This document shows, one piece after another, positions 13,999-22,406 of a stretch of 48,518 nt of DNA (its first letter is position 1; each line of letters begins with the position of its first letter). Made by a program: the position numbers and the translations under genes. Source of the stretch: Caulobacteraceae bacterium (GTDB lineage Bacteria > Pseudomonadota > Alphaproteobacteria > Caulobacterales > Caulobacteraceae); the NCBI GenBank assembly GCA_019247715.1, contig JAFBAO010000055.1:1-48518 (forward strand), read 5' to 3'. Below the pieces are notes generated by a model. The model ran no database searches. It saw only the letters and a program-made list of their open reading frames with translations, and was not told where the DNA came from.

Positions 13999-14592
13999 TT
14001 AGGCCAGGTCGGCGGCCAGTTCCTGCCGGGTCTCGTGGGCGAGTGGCGCCATGTGCGCATAGAGCGGATGATCGCAGCCGATCAGCGCGCGCACGCCCGG
14101 CTCCTTGAAGGCCGCCGCCTCCGGATCGGCGAAGGGAAACCGGAGGAAATGGACCGAGGAGGTCTTGCCGTCCTCGCGGGTCCGCTCGGCGTCCTCTTCC
14201 TGGACGGCGGCGATCCGACGATCGCCGATCTCGAGGAAGAACCGGTCCTCCACCCCGCCCAGCTCGCCGAGGATGCGGGTGCGGCGCACCGGATCGTCGA
14301 TCTCGAACATCACCGTAGCCACCAGCTCGCGCCCCTGAGGAACAAGGGGATTGTAGGCTGCGAGCTCGTCGGCCAGCTGGGCTGGGCCGCCCTTCTCGAT
14401 CAGGAGCATCTCCTGGATCTGGAAGAGCATGGTCTCGAAGCTCTCGAAGTAGACCGTGCAGTAAGGCCCGAGCGCCACCCGCCGCCGGCGCTTGTGCGGG
14501 AGCAGGGCCGCGCGCCGGGCCTTGCGCTCCGCGGCGAAGGTCTCTGTGGGGAGGATGTCCTCGGCGGTGATCCGCCGCTGGGCGGCCGGCAT
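13999..14592 (-). CDS. DUF3501 family protein
   Basis: A 197-residue protein with the conserved DUF3501 features: an N-terminal R-x-I-T-x-E-D-I-L (RRITAEDILPTETF), the basic patch RRRRVALGPYCTVYFES, the segment METMLFQIQEML-like (ETMLFQIQEMLLIEKGG) and ELAAYNPLVPQGRELVATVM. The function is unknown. The family is nearly always encoded beside rubrerythrin and a GlpC-like Fe-S oxidoreductase, exactly as here, and is thought to take part in oxidative-stress or redox chemistry. Its start lies three bases after the oxidoreductase stop, so the genes are coupled. Confidence 0.85.
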   Translation of the reverse strand: MPAAQRRITAEDILPTETFAAERKARRAALLPHKRRRRVALGPYCTVYFESFETMLFQIQEMLLIEKGGPAQLADELAAYNPLVPQGRELVATVMFEIDDPVRRTRILGELGGVEDRFFLEIGDRRIAAVQEEDAERTREDGKTSSVHFLRFPFADPEAAAFKEPGVRALIGCDHPLYAHMAPLAHETRQELAADLA

Positions 14593-14595
14593 GGT

Positions 14596-15975
14596 CTATT
14601 CCCTCGACGGCAGGCCGTAGGCCCGGGCCAGCACCTCGATCGGATGGGCCTGCAGCGGCGGCTCGGCGCCGGCCGCCATCTGGACGCTCACCAGCCGGCC
14701 GAGGTGCTTGCAGGCCAATGGGCAGTCCGAGCAGAGGGTTCCATCGCCCTTGTCGGCGACCTGCCGCGCCGTCGGACGGCCGATCTTGACGGCGGTCTCG
14801 TGGGTGGCGGCCATCACGCCGAAGGTGCCGCCATGGCCGGAGCAGCGCTCGATCAGATCGACCTTGGCGCCCGGGATCAGCCGGAGCATCTCGGCCGACT
14901 TTGCGCCCATGTTCTGGGCCCGGGCGTGGCAGGCGTGGTGCAGGGCGATCCCGCCGTCCACCGGACTGAGCCCCGGCGCGAGCCCGTGCGCCTTGGAGAG
15001 CTCCACCACGTACTCGCAGACATCACGCGTGGCCGCCGCGAGGGTCTTGACCGCCGGGTCCTCGGGAAGGATCAGGGGCCACTCGAACTTCATCATCAGG
15101 CCGCAGCTCGCGGTCAGGGTTACGACGTCATAGCCCTGCTCGATCCAGGGGCCGAGCTCGCCTGCGACCTTCGTCGCGCGGCCGGCCACCTCGGCGATGT
15201 CGCCGGCCTCCAGCTGGGGCATGCCGCAGCAGACGGGATAGACGAGCTCGACCTCCACGCCTTGGCGGGCGAGCACCCCCAGCGCCGCGGCGGCGGTGGA
15301 AGGCTGGTTATACTCCGTGAAGCAGGTGGCGTAGATCACCGCCTTGCGGCGCCCGAACGCCGGCCCGGCGGGATCGGGCGCGGGTGTCGCCCGCCGCGCC
15401 CGGTCGATGGCCGTCCTCGTGTGGTATTTCGGCAGCTCGGCGTCCGCATCGATGTGCAGGACCGCCTCCATCGCCGGCCGGGTCAGCTTGTTGCCCCGCC
15501 GGCTCGCCCAGTTGGCCAGGGGCGCCAAGGGCTTGGCGAGCTTGCCGTTGCGGTCGGTCTCGCCCAGCTGCTCGCGCACGAGCTCGCCGCCGTCGCGCTT
15601 GCGCAGCGCCGCGCGGTGGCGAAGCATCAGATGGGGGAAGTCGACGTCGAACTCGTGCGGCGGCACATAGGGACACTTGGTCATGAAGCACATGTCGCAG
15701 AGCGTGCAGGCCTCGGTGACCAGCCCGTAGTCGGACTTCTGGACCCCGTCGACTTCCCCGGTGGGGCCGTTGTCCACGAGGTCGAACAGCCTCGGAAAGC
15801 TGTCGCACAAATTGAAGCAGCGCCGGCAGCCATGGCAGATGTCGAACACCCGCTCCATCTCCGCCTCGACCTTGGCGAGGTCGTAGTAATCCGGGTCGCG
15901 CCAGGCGATCGGATGGCGGAAAGGCGCGTCGAGGGAGCCCTCGCGCGGCGGCGCTTTGGTGGGGGCGTCTGCCAT
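14596..15975 (-). CDS. Fe-S oxidoreductase, GlpC / heterodisulfide-reductase type
   Basis: A 459-residue protein with two N-terminal [4Fe-4S] ferredoxin-like motifs (ICHGCRRCFNLCDSFP and ACTLCDMCFMTKCPYVPP) and C-terminal CCG-type cysteine clusters (VYPVCCGMPQL, HHACHARAQNMG, IERCSGHGGTFG, SDCPLACKHLG). It probably passes electrons through its clusters to a membrane quinone or to rubrerythrin; the exact partner is not known. The ATG chosen follows GGAGGGTG. The gene lies between rubrerythrin and DUF3501 in one leftward operon. The second CCG motif reads CSGHGG, a known variant in this family. Confidence 0.85.
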   Translation of the reverse strand: MADAPTKAPPREGSLDAPFRHPIAWRDPDYYDLAKVEAEMERVFDICHGCRRCFNLCDSFPRLFDLVDNGPTGEVDGVQKSDYGLVTEACTLCDMCFMTKCPYVPPHEFDVDFPHLMLRHRAALRKRDGGELVREQLGETDRNGKLAKPLAPLANWASRRGNKLTRPAMEAVLHIDADAELPKYHTRTAIDRARRATPAPDPAGPAFGRRKAVIYATCFTEYNQPSTAAAALGVLARQGVEVELVYPVCCGMPQLEAGDIAEVAGRATKVAGELGPWIEQGYDVVTLTASCGLMMKFEWPLILPEDPAVKTLAAATRDVCEYVVELSKAHGLAPGLSPVDGGIALHHACHARAQNMGAKSAEMLRLIPGAKVDLIERCSGHGGTFGVMAATHETAVKIGRPTARQVADKGDGTLCSDCPLACKHLGRLVSVQMAAGAEPPLQAHPIEVLARAYGLPSRE

Positions 15976-16070
15976 TCGCACACCCTCCGCCGCGGGCGGA
16001 GGCAAGGGGAAGCGGCGGCGATCGGCTTGATCGAGGCCTGAAGGACGCTTCCCCCTTTTCGCGCGTCCGC

Positions 16071-16487
16071 CTAGTCGAGCGCCTCGAGGGCGCGCTGGAA
16101 GCGGCCCGCGTGCGACTTCTCGGCCTTGGCGAGGGTCTCGAACCAGTCGGCGATCTCGTCCATCCCCTCTTCGCGTGCGGTCCGCGCCATCCCGGGGTAC
16201 ATGTCGGTGTACTCGTGGGTCTCGCCGGCGATGGCGGCCTTGAGGTTCTTGGAGGTCTCGCCGATCGGCAGGCCGGTGGCGGGATCGCCCACCCCTTCCA
16301 TGAACTCCAGGTGGCCGTGGGCGTGGCCGGTCTCGCCTTCCGCGGTGGAGCGGAACACGGCGGCGACGTCGTTATAGCCTTCGACGTCCGCCTTCTGGGC
16401 GAAATAGAGGTAGCGGCGATTGGCCTGGCTTTCGCCGGCGAAGGCGTCCTTCAGGTTCTGCAGGGTCTTGCTGTTGGCGAGCGGCAT
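16071..16487 (-). CDS. Rubrerythrin-type diiron protein
   Basis: A 138-residue ferritin-like four-helix diiron protein. Diiron ligands can be seen: Glu19 ([12 protein letters not shown]), Glu52 and His55 ([11 protein letters not shown]), Glu89 (AIAGETHEY), and Glu123 and His126 ([10 protein letters not shown]). There is no C-terminal rubredoxin domain, so electrons must come from another protein, plausibly the Fe-S oxidoreductase downstream. Members reduce hydrogen peroxide in the cytoplasm. It is the first gene of the operon, with the oxidoreductase starting about 95 bases after its stop. Confidence 0.9.
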   Translation of the reverse strand: MPLANSKTLQNLKDAFAGESQANRRYLYFAQKADVEGYNDVAAVFRSTAEGETGHAHGHLEFMEGVGDPATGLPIGETSKNLKAAIAGETHEYTDMYPGMARTAREEGMDEIADWFETLAKAEKSHAGRFQRALEALD

Positions 16488-16603
16488 CGGCTTTCCCTCA
16501 TGAGCTGGCTGGCGGGCGGCCAGGCCGCTCCGACATCCGCCTCCTTAGGCGCGCGAGGAAGCCGCGTCCAATCGATTGATCTCATGTGGTCGATAGAGAC
16601 GAC

Positions 16604-17833
16604 CTATGCCGCGTGGCCGGCCCGGCGGCGCACCAGATCCTGGAACGCCGCGAACAGCTCGGCCATGGCGGGGACCTTGTAGGGGTAGAGCTCCGGCGGA
16701 TCGAGGTCGTGGATGATCATCGCCGTGTCGGCCTCGAACACCAGCAGGCGGCCCAGCTTGTCCTCGGCGCAGTCGATGGCGAAGTAGTCGAGGCCGACCC
16801 GCTCGGCGAGGATGTGAAGGGCGCTGGCGTGGCGCACGGCGAAGTAGATGTCGAAGGTCTCCATCATCGCCGCTTCCTCGGCCCGCCGCGCCGCCGATTC
16901 GGTCATCCCGGCGTTGAGGTAGTGGACCATCCAGTGCTCGGAGACGGCCATGTGGGCGACGAACGGGCGCCCGCCGACGAAGGCGAGCCTGAGCTTGCGA
17001 TAGAGACCGTCGCGACTGGCGTAGTCGACGAACGGGGAGAGGTAGAAGAGCTCGCCTGACTGGGCGGCCAGGTAGGGGCCCAGGTCCGCCGGCGTCTCGA
17101 TCCGGGCCAGGCCCACCCCCGCGTGCGAGCCCACCGGCCGCACGATCAGCGGGAAATCGCACCCCGGAAGCAGCGCCTGGATCAGGGCGCCGTCCTCGGC
17201 GAGCACCATGAGCTCGGCGCGGCGCACGCGGCGCGAGGGCGGCGCATTGATCTCGGAGGCGCCGGCCAGCCGCTGCGGGGCGCGGTCGCGTCCCAGCGCC
17301 AGCACGTGCGAGGGGGCGCCGTTGAGGATCGGCTTGGGCCAGCTCGCCAGCCGACCCGAGAGGGCGGCGAGCAGCGGGGCGTTCTCGTCCGATTCCCCGA
17401 CCGCCAGGATGGCGAGCTCATGATCGGGAACCGCTTCCGGCGGCGGGCCGTCGAGGAAGAGGGTGTCGAGGCGGCCATTGAACCCCTGCAGCATGAAATC
17501 GAGCGGCGTGTTGGCCATCAGATCGCCTGGCGCGGCGAGCGCCAGGAGGCGCGGCCCCTGGCCGTCACCGAGCTGGCGTCGGTAAACGCGGTTGAGCTTC
17601 AGCGCGTCGGCCTGCAGGGCGAGTCCCTGCTCGCGTTGTCCTACCAGCTGCAACAGGGTGGACAGATCAAGCATGGCCCCGGTGTCGCCGGCGCCCGCGC
17701 GGGCCATCAGCTGATCCCAGACGACGTCGAGTTCCTGGCCTAGGAAGACCATCCGGGCGAAATCGGCGACGCCGCGGGTCTCGGCCGGTTCGGGCGCGCA
17801 GGAAGTGGACGGGCGAAGAGCGACGGCGGGCAA
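16604..17833 (-). CDS. ATP-grasp (RimK/glutathione-synthetase-like) protein with N-terminal helical domain
   Basis: A 409-residue protein. Residues about 25-90 are a Sel1/TPR-like helical segment (AGAGDTGAMLDLSTLLQLVG). The middle is a Rossmann-like pre-ATP domain (LFLDGPPPEAVPDHELAILA), and the C-terminal part is an ATP-grasp fold with CDFPLIVRPVGSHAGVGLAR as ATP-binding loop and LDYFAIDCAEDKLGRLLVFE as metal end. Relatives are unassigned. A peptide-ligase role is an inference. It stands alone between the rubrerythrin operon and the TetR operon, and is a second, unrelated-looking ATP-grasp gene in the window. Confidence 0.65.
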   Translation of the reverse strand: MPAVALRPSTSCAPEPAETRGVADFARMVFLGQELDVVWDQLMARAGAGDTGAMLDLSTLLQLVGQREQGLALQADALKLNRVYRRQLGDGQGPRLLALAAPGDLMANTPLDFMLQGFNGRLDTLFLDGPPPEAVPDHELAILAVGESDENAPLLAALSGRLASWPKPILNGAPSHVLALGRDRAPQRLAGASEINAPPSRRVRRAELMVLAEDGALIQALLPGCDFPLIVRPVGSHAGVGLARIETPADLGPYLAAQSGELFYLSPFVDYASRDGLYRKLRLAFVGGRPFVAHMAVSEHWMVHYLNAGMTESAARRAEEAAMMETFDIYFAVRHASALHILAERVGLDYFAIDCAEDKLGRLLVFEADTAMIIHDLDPPELYPYKVPAMAELFAAFQDLVRRRAGHAA

Positions 17834-17927
17834 GTCGGCTTCCTACGAGGCCTCGGAGAACCTGATCATGCCCTGCCGGTCATGAAAAAATCGCTTCCCG
17901 TTCCCTACCAGAACCTTTCCCGTCGCA

Positions 17928-18950
17928 TCAGGCGGCCGACCTCGCGGCCAAGGCGCGAAGCCGGCCGGGGACGCCGCGGGCTGCGGCGATGAGGGGCTTC
18001 TCCGCCGCCAGGTGGAAGAGGAACCCCGCAGCGATGGAGGCGGCGAGCGCCGCCGTCACGAACAGCCAGGCTGGATGGACGCCCAGTCCATGGGCGACGA
18101 TGGCGACCGCGGGCATGTGGCACAGATAGATGGCGTAGGAGGCGTCGCCCAGTTCCACGAGCGCGGCCGGGGCCTTGAAGCGGCCCCCCTCCGAGGCCGC
18201 AGCGCCCCCGACGATCAGCGCCGCCGGCGCCCCCCAGAGCAGCGGGCGCCAGAGCTCCGAGCGGAAGCCGGCGAGGAACATGGCGGCGAAGGCGCCGAGC
18301 CCGAGGGCGACCAGGGCGGGTCCCGCACGCGACCGGGGCAGGCGACCCAGGGCGTAGCGGCGGCCGAGCCAGGCGCCGGCGACGAACTCGAGCAGCATCG
18401 GATTGGCGGCCAGGCCGTAAGCCGGCGGGTCCAGCCAGCCGAACAAGCACACCACGCCCAGCGCCGCCGCCAGCAGCGCGAAACGCGGGGGCGCGGGGGC
18501 GAAGAGCACGGCCGCGAAGGTCACATAGAAGATCGCCTCATAGTTCAGGGTCCAGCCCGCCGGCAGCACCGGGAAGGCCAGTCCGTTGGGATCGGTGTGC
18601 TGGATGAAGGCCAGCGACAGGATGAGATGCCGGGAGCTGACCGAGATCTGCGGAAGGAAGAGGGGATCGGCGGTCGCCGCCGCCGCCAGGGCCAGGGTGA
18701 TCAGCCAGTAGGCCGGCGCCACCCGGGTGAGGCGACGCCAGAGGAATGTGCCCGGCGCGGCTTCCCCGCGCGCGGCGATGGTCCAGATGATGAAGCCGCT
18801 GATGACGAAGAAGACGTCGACGCCAGCTGCGCCGATCCAGAACTGGTCGTCCAGCCACTGGAAGGCGTGGAACACCGCCACCGAGAGGGCGGCGAGGCCG
18901 CGCAGGACCTGGATCGAGGCCAGGGTCGGCGGGTGGGACGACGGGGTCAG
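17928..18950 (-). CDS. Membrane acyltransferase 3 family
   Basis: About 340 residues with roughly ten membrane segments. It has the acyltransferase-3 pattern: LRGLAALSVAVFHAF with the catalytic-type His, GVDVFFVISGFIIW, RRLTRVAPAYW, the TLNYEAIFYV motif, and SYAIYLCHMPAV near the end. These enzymes move acyl groups, often acetyl, onto sugars or lipids at the inner membrane. No ATG, GTG or TTG exists before the first membrane helix once the upstream gene's coding region is excluded. The only fit is a CTG overlapping the quinone oxidoreductase stop (CTGA), so the start is uncertain. It is last in the TetR operon. Confidence 0.65.
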   Translation of the reverse strand: MTPSSHPPTLASIQVLRGLAALSVAVFHAFQWLDDQFWIGAAGVDVFFVISGFIIWTIAARGEAAPGTFLWRRLTRVAPAYWLITLALAAAATADPLFLPQISVSSRHLILSLAFIQHTDPNGLAFPVLPAGWTLNYEAIFYVTFAAVLFAPAPPRFALLAAALGVVCLFGWLDPPAYGLAANPMLLEFVAGAWLGRRYALGRLPRSRAGPALVALGLGAFAAMFLAGFRSELWRPLLWGAPAALIVGGAAASEGGRFKAPAALVELGDASYAIYLCHMPAVAIVAHGLGVHPAWLFVTAALAASIAAGFLFHLAAEKPLIAAARGVPGRLRALAARSAA

Positions 18951-19924
18951 GGCGTGATCACCGCCTTGCCGATCACGGTGCGGTCGGTGAGCGAATCGAA
19001 CGCCGCCCGCCAGTCGGCAAGCGGGTGCTCCCGATGGACCCGCGGCCGCAGCCGCCCCTCCGCGGCCATCCGCCAGATGACGTCCCGGTCTTGCGCCCCG
19101 CGATCCGGGAAGCGTCGGCCATACTCGCCCGCCCGCACCCCGACCACCGAGAACCCCTTGATGAGCGGCATGTTCACCGAGACGTTGGCGATCCGTCCCG
19201 AGGTGAACCCCACCACCAGCAGGCGCCCTTCGAAGGCGATGCACCGAACGCTTTCGTCGAACACGTCGCCGCTGACCGGGTCATAGATCACGTCGGCGCC
19301 GCGCCCGTCGGTGAGGGTCTTCACCTCGTCGCGAAAGCCGCCGACGACGTTGATGAGCGCGTCCGGCGCATATTCGTCGGCGATCACGGCGAGCTTGGCG
19401 TCCGAGGAGGCCGCGGCGATCACCCGGCAGCCGAAGGCTTTCGCCATGTCGACGCAGGCGAGGCCGACGCCCCCCGCCGCCCCGTGCACCAGCACCCACT
19501 CGCCGGCCTCCACCCGCGCGCGCCGCACCAGGGCCACATAGGCGGTGAGGTAGGCCGCGCCGAACGCCGCCGCCTCGCTGAACGACAGCCGCGCGGGCTT
19601 CAGCCGGATCTCGGCCGCCTTGCAGATGGCCACGTCCGAGAAGCCGCCGAGCTCCGGCCGGCCCACCACCTCGTCGCCGGCTCTGAACGCGCCGGCCCCT
19701 TCGCCGACCGCCACGACGACGCCCGCCAGCTCCATTCCCGAGATGAAGGGCAGCGGCGGCTTGTGCTGGTATTCGCCCCGGGTCTGGAGGATGTCCGGAA
19801 AGTTGACCGCCGCGGCGCGCACCTCCAGCAGCACCTCGCCCTGCCCTGGCGCGGGCGTGGGCGAATCGGTGAGGGCGACGCCCCGGTAGTCGGGCGTCAG
19901 CTCGTGAACCGTCAGGGCCCGCAT
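18947..19924 (-). CDS. NADPH:quinone oxidoreductase (zinc-free MDR family)
   Basis: A 325-residue medium-chain dehydrogenase/reductase. It has the N-terminal GroES-like domain (VNFPDILQTRGEYQHKPPLP, GMELAGVVVAVGEG) and a Rossmann domain with AAGGVGLA at residues 149-156. The Cys/His zinc ligands of alcohol dehydrogenases are missing, which places it with the quinone/crotonyl reductase branch. It reduces quinones or enones with NADPH in the cytoplasm. Its ATG shares one base with the stop of the esterase gene upstream, so both belong to one TetR-led operon. Confidence 0.85.
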   Translation of the reverse strand: MRALTVHELTPDYRGVALTDSPTPAPGQGEVLLEVRAAAVNFPDILQTRGEYQHKPPLPFISGMELAGVVVAVGEGAGAFRAGDEVVGRPELGGFSDVAICKAAEIRLKPARLSFSEAAAFGAAYLTAYVALVRRARVEAGEWVLVHGAAGGVGLACVDMAKAFGCRVIAAASSDAKLAVIADEYAPDALINVVGGFRDEVKTLTDGRGADVIYDPVSGDVFDESVRCIAFEGRLLVVGFTSGRIANVSVNMPLIKGFSVVGVRAGEYGRRFPDRGAQDRDVIWRMAAEGRLRPRVHREHPLADWRAAFDSLTDRTVIGKAVITP

Positions 19925-20970
19925 CAGGACCGCCTCCCTTCGATCATCTCCCTCAGCAGCCCGCCGATCTGACGGCAGGCCGCGTCGGCGGCCGGCGAGG
20001 CCCCTCCATAGGCGGTGAAGCCATGGGCGAGCGAGTCATGGCGTCGGTAGATGGTCGGCGCGCCAGTGGCGAGCAGGCGGCGGGCGTAGGCCTCTCCCTG
20101 GTCCGCCAACGGATCGAAGCCCGCCGTCACGATGAGGGCGGGGGCGAGGCCGGAAAGGTGAGGCGCCCTCAACGGCGAGAGCCTGGGATCGGCCGGGTCG
20201 TCGCCCGGGCCCACATAATGTCCGACGAACCACTCGATGAGCTGGCGCGAAAGCGGGAAGGCGTCGGCGTAGATGGTCATCGACGGCGTCTCGCTGGCGG
20301 CGTCCACCGCTGGATAGATCAGCAGCTGCAGCGCCGGCTGAAGCGCCCCCTCGCGCTTCAGCGTCTGGCAGACCGCCGCGGCGAAGCCGCCCCCGATGGA
20401 GTCGCCGCCGATCGCCGCCGCGCCGACAGGGGCGCCGAACCGGTCCGCATTGTCCCTCGCCCACCGGAATGCCGCCAGCACATCCTCCAGACCGGCCGGG
20501 AACCGGTGCTCGGGCGCCAGGCGATAGTCGACGGAAAGGACCGCGCACCGGCCGAGCTTGGCCAGCAGGCTGCAGAAGCCGTCGCAGGTGTCGAGATCGC
20601 CGATCACCCCGCCCCCCATGTGGGCGTAGACCAGCACGGGCGCCGCCGGATCCTGGTCGGTGGGCCGGTAGGCGCGCGCCTCCAGCGGCCCTTGCGCGCC
20701 CTGGGCGGAAAGCGCCTCCACCGCGACGTCCGCCTCGCGCGGCGGCGCGACGGCCGCCAGCGCCTCGGCCACGGCCGCCCTCGCCTCTTGCGGCGTCAGG
20801 GTGGTCAGAGACGGACGGTTGCGCGCCTGGTGGGCGAGGAACTGGAAGCTGGGATCGAGCGTGCGCCCGCCCTGGTAGACCGCCGCGCCGCCGGAAATCA
20901 GCCGCAGCACCGGGCGGGGCAAAGCCAGGACGCTCCGCAAGAGCGCTCGCCGGACCAGGGGATCGGCCAC
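19924..20970 (-). CDS. Alpha/beta hydrolase, HSL/lipase-esterase family
   Basis: A 348-residue esterase of the hormone-sensitive-lipase family. The oxyanion segment reads YAHMGGGVIGDLD (H-x-GGG rather than the usual HGGG). Ser191 lies in GGDSIGGG, Asp286 in GFDPLAD and His316 in SLAHGF, giving a complete catalytic triad. It also has the family's DYRLAPEHRFPAGLED stretch. Likely substrates are short-chain esters. The gene starts three bases after the TetR stop and overlaps the next start, so it is the first enzyme of the operon and may act on the compound that TetR senses. Confidence 0.85.
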   Translation of the reverse strand: MADPLVRRALLRSVLALPRPVLRLISGGAAVYQGGRTLDPSFQFLAHQARNRPSLTTLTPQEARAAVAEALAAVAPPREADVAVEALSAQGAQGPLEARAYRPTDQDPAAPVLVYAHMGGGVIGDLDTCDGFCSLLAKLGRCAVLSVDYRLAPEHRFPAGLEDVLAAFRWARDNADRFGAPVGAAAIGGDSIGGGFAAAVCQTLKREGALQPALQLLIYPAVDAASETPSMTIYADAFPLSRQLIEWFVGHYVGPGDDPADPRLSPLRAPHLSGLAPALIVTAGFDPLADQGEAYARRLLATGAPTIYRRHDSLAHGFTAYGGASPAADAACRQIGGLLREMIEGRRS

Positions 20971-20973
20971 GCC

Positions 20974-21594
20974 TCAGCCGTCGACGGTCGGGACGGCCGA
21001 AACGCCGCCGAGGATGAGCCGCACGCAGAACTCGGTGGCGGCCTCCACGTCCGTCGGCTTCCGTTCGAGCATCGCCTCGCCGACCTCGCGGGCGATGGCG
21101 ATGCAGGCGGTGGCCAGATAGTCGAGGTCGACCTTTGGCGCGAGCCCCCGCTCCATGACGTCTGCAAAGGCGCGACGCACCTCCTCGAACACCGCCTGCA
21201 TCCCGGGCGTGTTGCGGAAGTGGGGCGCGACCTCGTGCGCCGGACGGCGGCGCGAGAAGGTCTCGTGCTCGCTGGCGATGAATTCGAAATAGGCGCGCAC
21301 GCCGGCGCTCAGGTACGACTCGAAGTCCGTCGCCTTGTCGTGGAGAGCCTGCAAAATCGGGCGGAAGCGGCGGGCTCCGTCATCGGCGAGGGCCTCGAAC
21401 ACCTCCTCCTTGGAGCGGTAGTAGTTGTAGAAGGCGCCGACGGAGAGGCCGGTGCGCCGGATGATGTCGCGGACCGTCGCGGCCTCGTAACCGAGCTCTC
21501 CGAAGACCGCGCGGGCGGCGTCGAGGATGGCCTGCCGGTTCGCGAGCTTGGTCTGCTCGCGCTTGCCGGGCTGAAGAACGGCGAGTTCCGACAT
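20974..21594 (-). CDS. TetR-family transcriptional repressor
   Basis: A 206-residue regulator. The N-terminal HTH is clear: AILDAARAVFGELGYEAATV, then VRDIIRRTGLSVGAFYNYYR and SKEEVFEAL. The C-terminal ligand domain is all helical and unassigned. The start ATG follows an open frame that is not protein-like. It is the first gene of a four-gene leftward operon (esterase, quinone reductase, acyltransferase) and probably autoregulates it; no clear palindrome was found in the 47 bases before it. Confidence 0.85.
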   Translation of the reverse strand: MSELAVLQPGKREQTKLANRQAILDAARAVFGELGYEAATVRDIIRRTGLSVGAFYNYYRSKEEVFEALADDGARRFRPILQALHDKATDFESYLSAGVRAYFEFIASEHETFSRRRPAHEVAPHFRNTPGMQAVFEEVRRAFADVMERGLAPKVDLDYLATACIAIAREVGEAMLERKPTDVEAATEFCVRLILGGVSAVPTVDG

Positions 21595-21641
21595 GGCCAG
21601 AGAAGATCGCCCGCCGGGCGGGCGAAGTCCATGGCGCGCCC

Positions 21642-21962
21642 TCAGGGCCGGCCGGGGACCGCGGCGGCGAGATCCGGGGAGGCGCACGCGGCCACACAGG
21701 CGCTCCAGGTCGGGGCGCACCCGTCCGGGTCATCCCCGGCGCGGCAGAAATAGTAGCTCTGCGCGCAGGACATCCGGCAGTCGGCCGGCTCGGCGGCGGC
21801 TCGGACCGCGACCGGCTGCGCGGCGGGCGCCGAGGCCTGCAGAGCCGGCGAAAGGGTGTCGCGCTGCGCCTGGGGCGCCGGAACCTGGTAGCGGCTGGCC
21901 GTGGGACCGGCGGCCAGCGCCACCGCGGGCACGGCGGCGAAGAGCAGGAAGATCCGACGCAT
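21642..21962 (-). CDS. Small exported Cys-rich protein
   Basis: A 106-residue protein with a Sec signal peptide (RRIFLLFAAVPAVALA), a Pro/Ala/Gln-rich linker of about 40 residues and a C-terminal six-cysteine module (CRMSCAQSYYFCR, GCAPTWSACVAACA). The cysteine spacing suggests a small disulfide-bonded helical domain in the periplasm. The function is unknown. It lies 47 bases upstream of the TetR gene in the same direction and might share its transcript. Confidence 0.6.
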   Translation of the reverse strand: MRRIFLLFAAVPAVALAAGPTASRYQVPAPQAQRDTLSPALQASAPAAQPVAVRAAAEPADCRMSCAQSYYFCRAGDDPDGCAPTWSACVAACASPDLAAAVPGRP

Positions 21963-22055
21963 GTCGGAACCTTGCGAGCCGAGTCCTTAACGGGTCCCTG
22001 CCGGGAGGCTCTTTACGTGGCGAAAGCGCCTCGCCGCGTCAATTCCGGCAGGCCT

Positions 22056-22313
22056 CTAATTCGGAAGGCACCGATGTCCGTAGGGGCCGAGGTGGTAGCC
22101 GAACGGACAGGCGCGCCCTGGCGGGATGACCAGGGCGCCCCGCGGCGCCACCACCACCCGGCTGGGCGCGACCACCACCGCCTCTCCGTTTGGCCGGCAA
22201 CCGCCCATCGGCCCGCGATGCCAGCCGACCCCGCACCCGCCGGCCGCTTCGGCTGCCGGGACGACCGCCAAGCTCGCGGCCGAGGCGATGATGACGACCG
22301 CCATTCTGATCAT
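22056..22313 (-). CDS. GCG_CRPN-type small exported protein
   Basis: An 85-residue protein with a signal peptide (MIRMAVVIIASAASLAVVPA) followed by GGCGVGWHRGPMGGCRPNG, the known GCG...CRPN prefix of a family of short alphaproteobacterial secreted proteins. It then has a Val/Pro-rich middle and a second cysteine loop CPFGYHLGPYGHRCLPN. The role is unknown. The ATG chosen follows GGGAGG. Both cysteine loops probably form disulfides outside the cytoplasm. Confidence 0.75.
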   Translation of the reverse strand: MIRMAVVIIASAASLAVVPAAEAAGGCGVGWHRGPMGGCRPNGEAVVVAPSRVVVAPRGALVIPPGRACPFGYHLGPYGHRCLPN

Positions 22314-22406
22314 CGAAACCTCCCTATCCGGTCGGACCTCTCGCGGGGCCGACGACTTGGCCATTGTCGATGCAATCTGCGCTGGAGGCAATTTGCGTCG
22401 ATCGGA

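Noticed and set aside
13981..16041. 686-codon rightward open frame over the DUF3501 and Fe-S oxidoreductase genes
   Set aside because: The leftward frames have clear cysteine motifs and family signatures; the rightward frame is low-complexity and only reflects GC-rich antisense.
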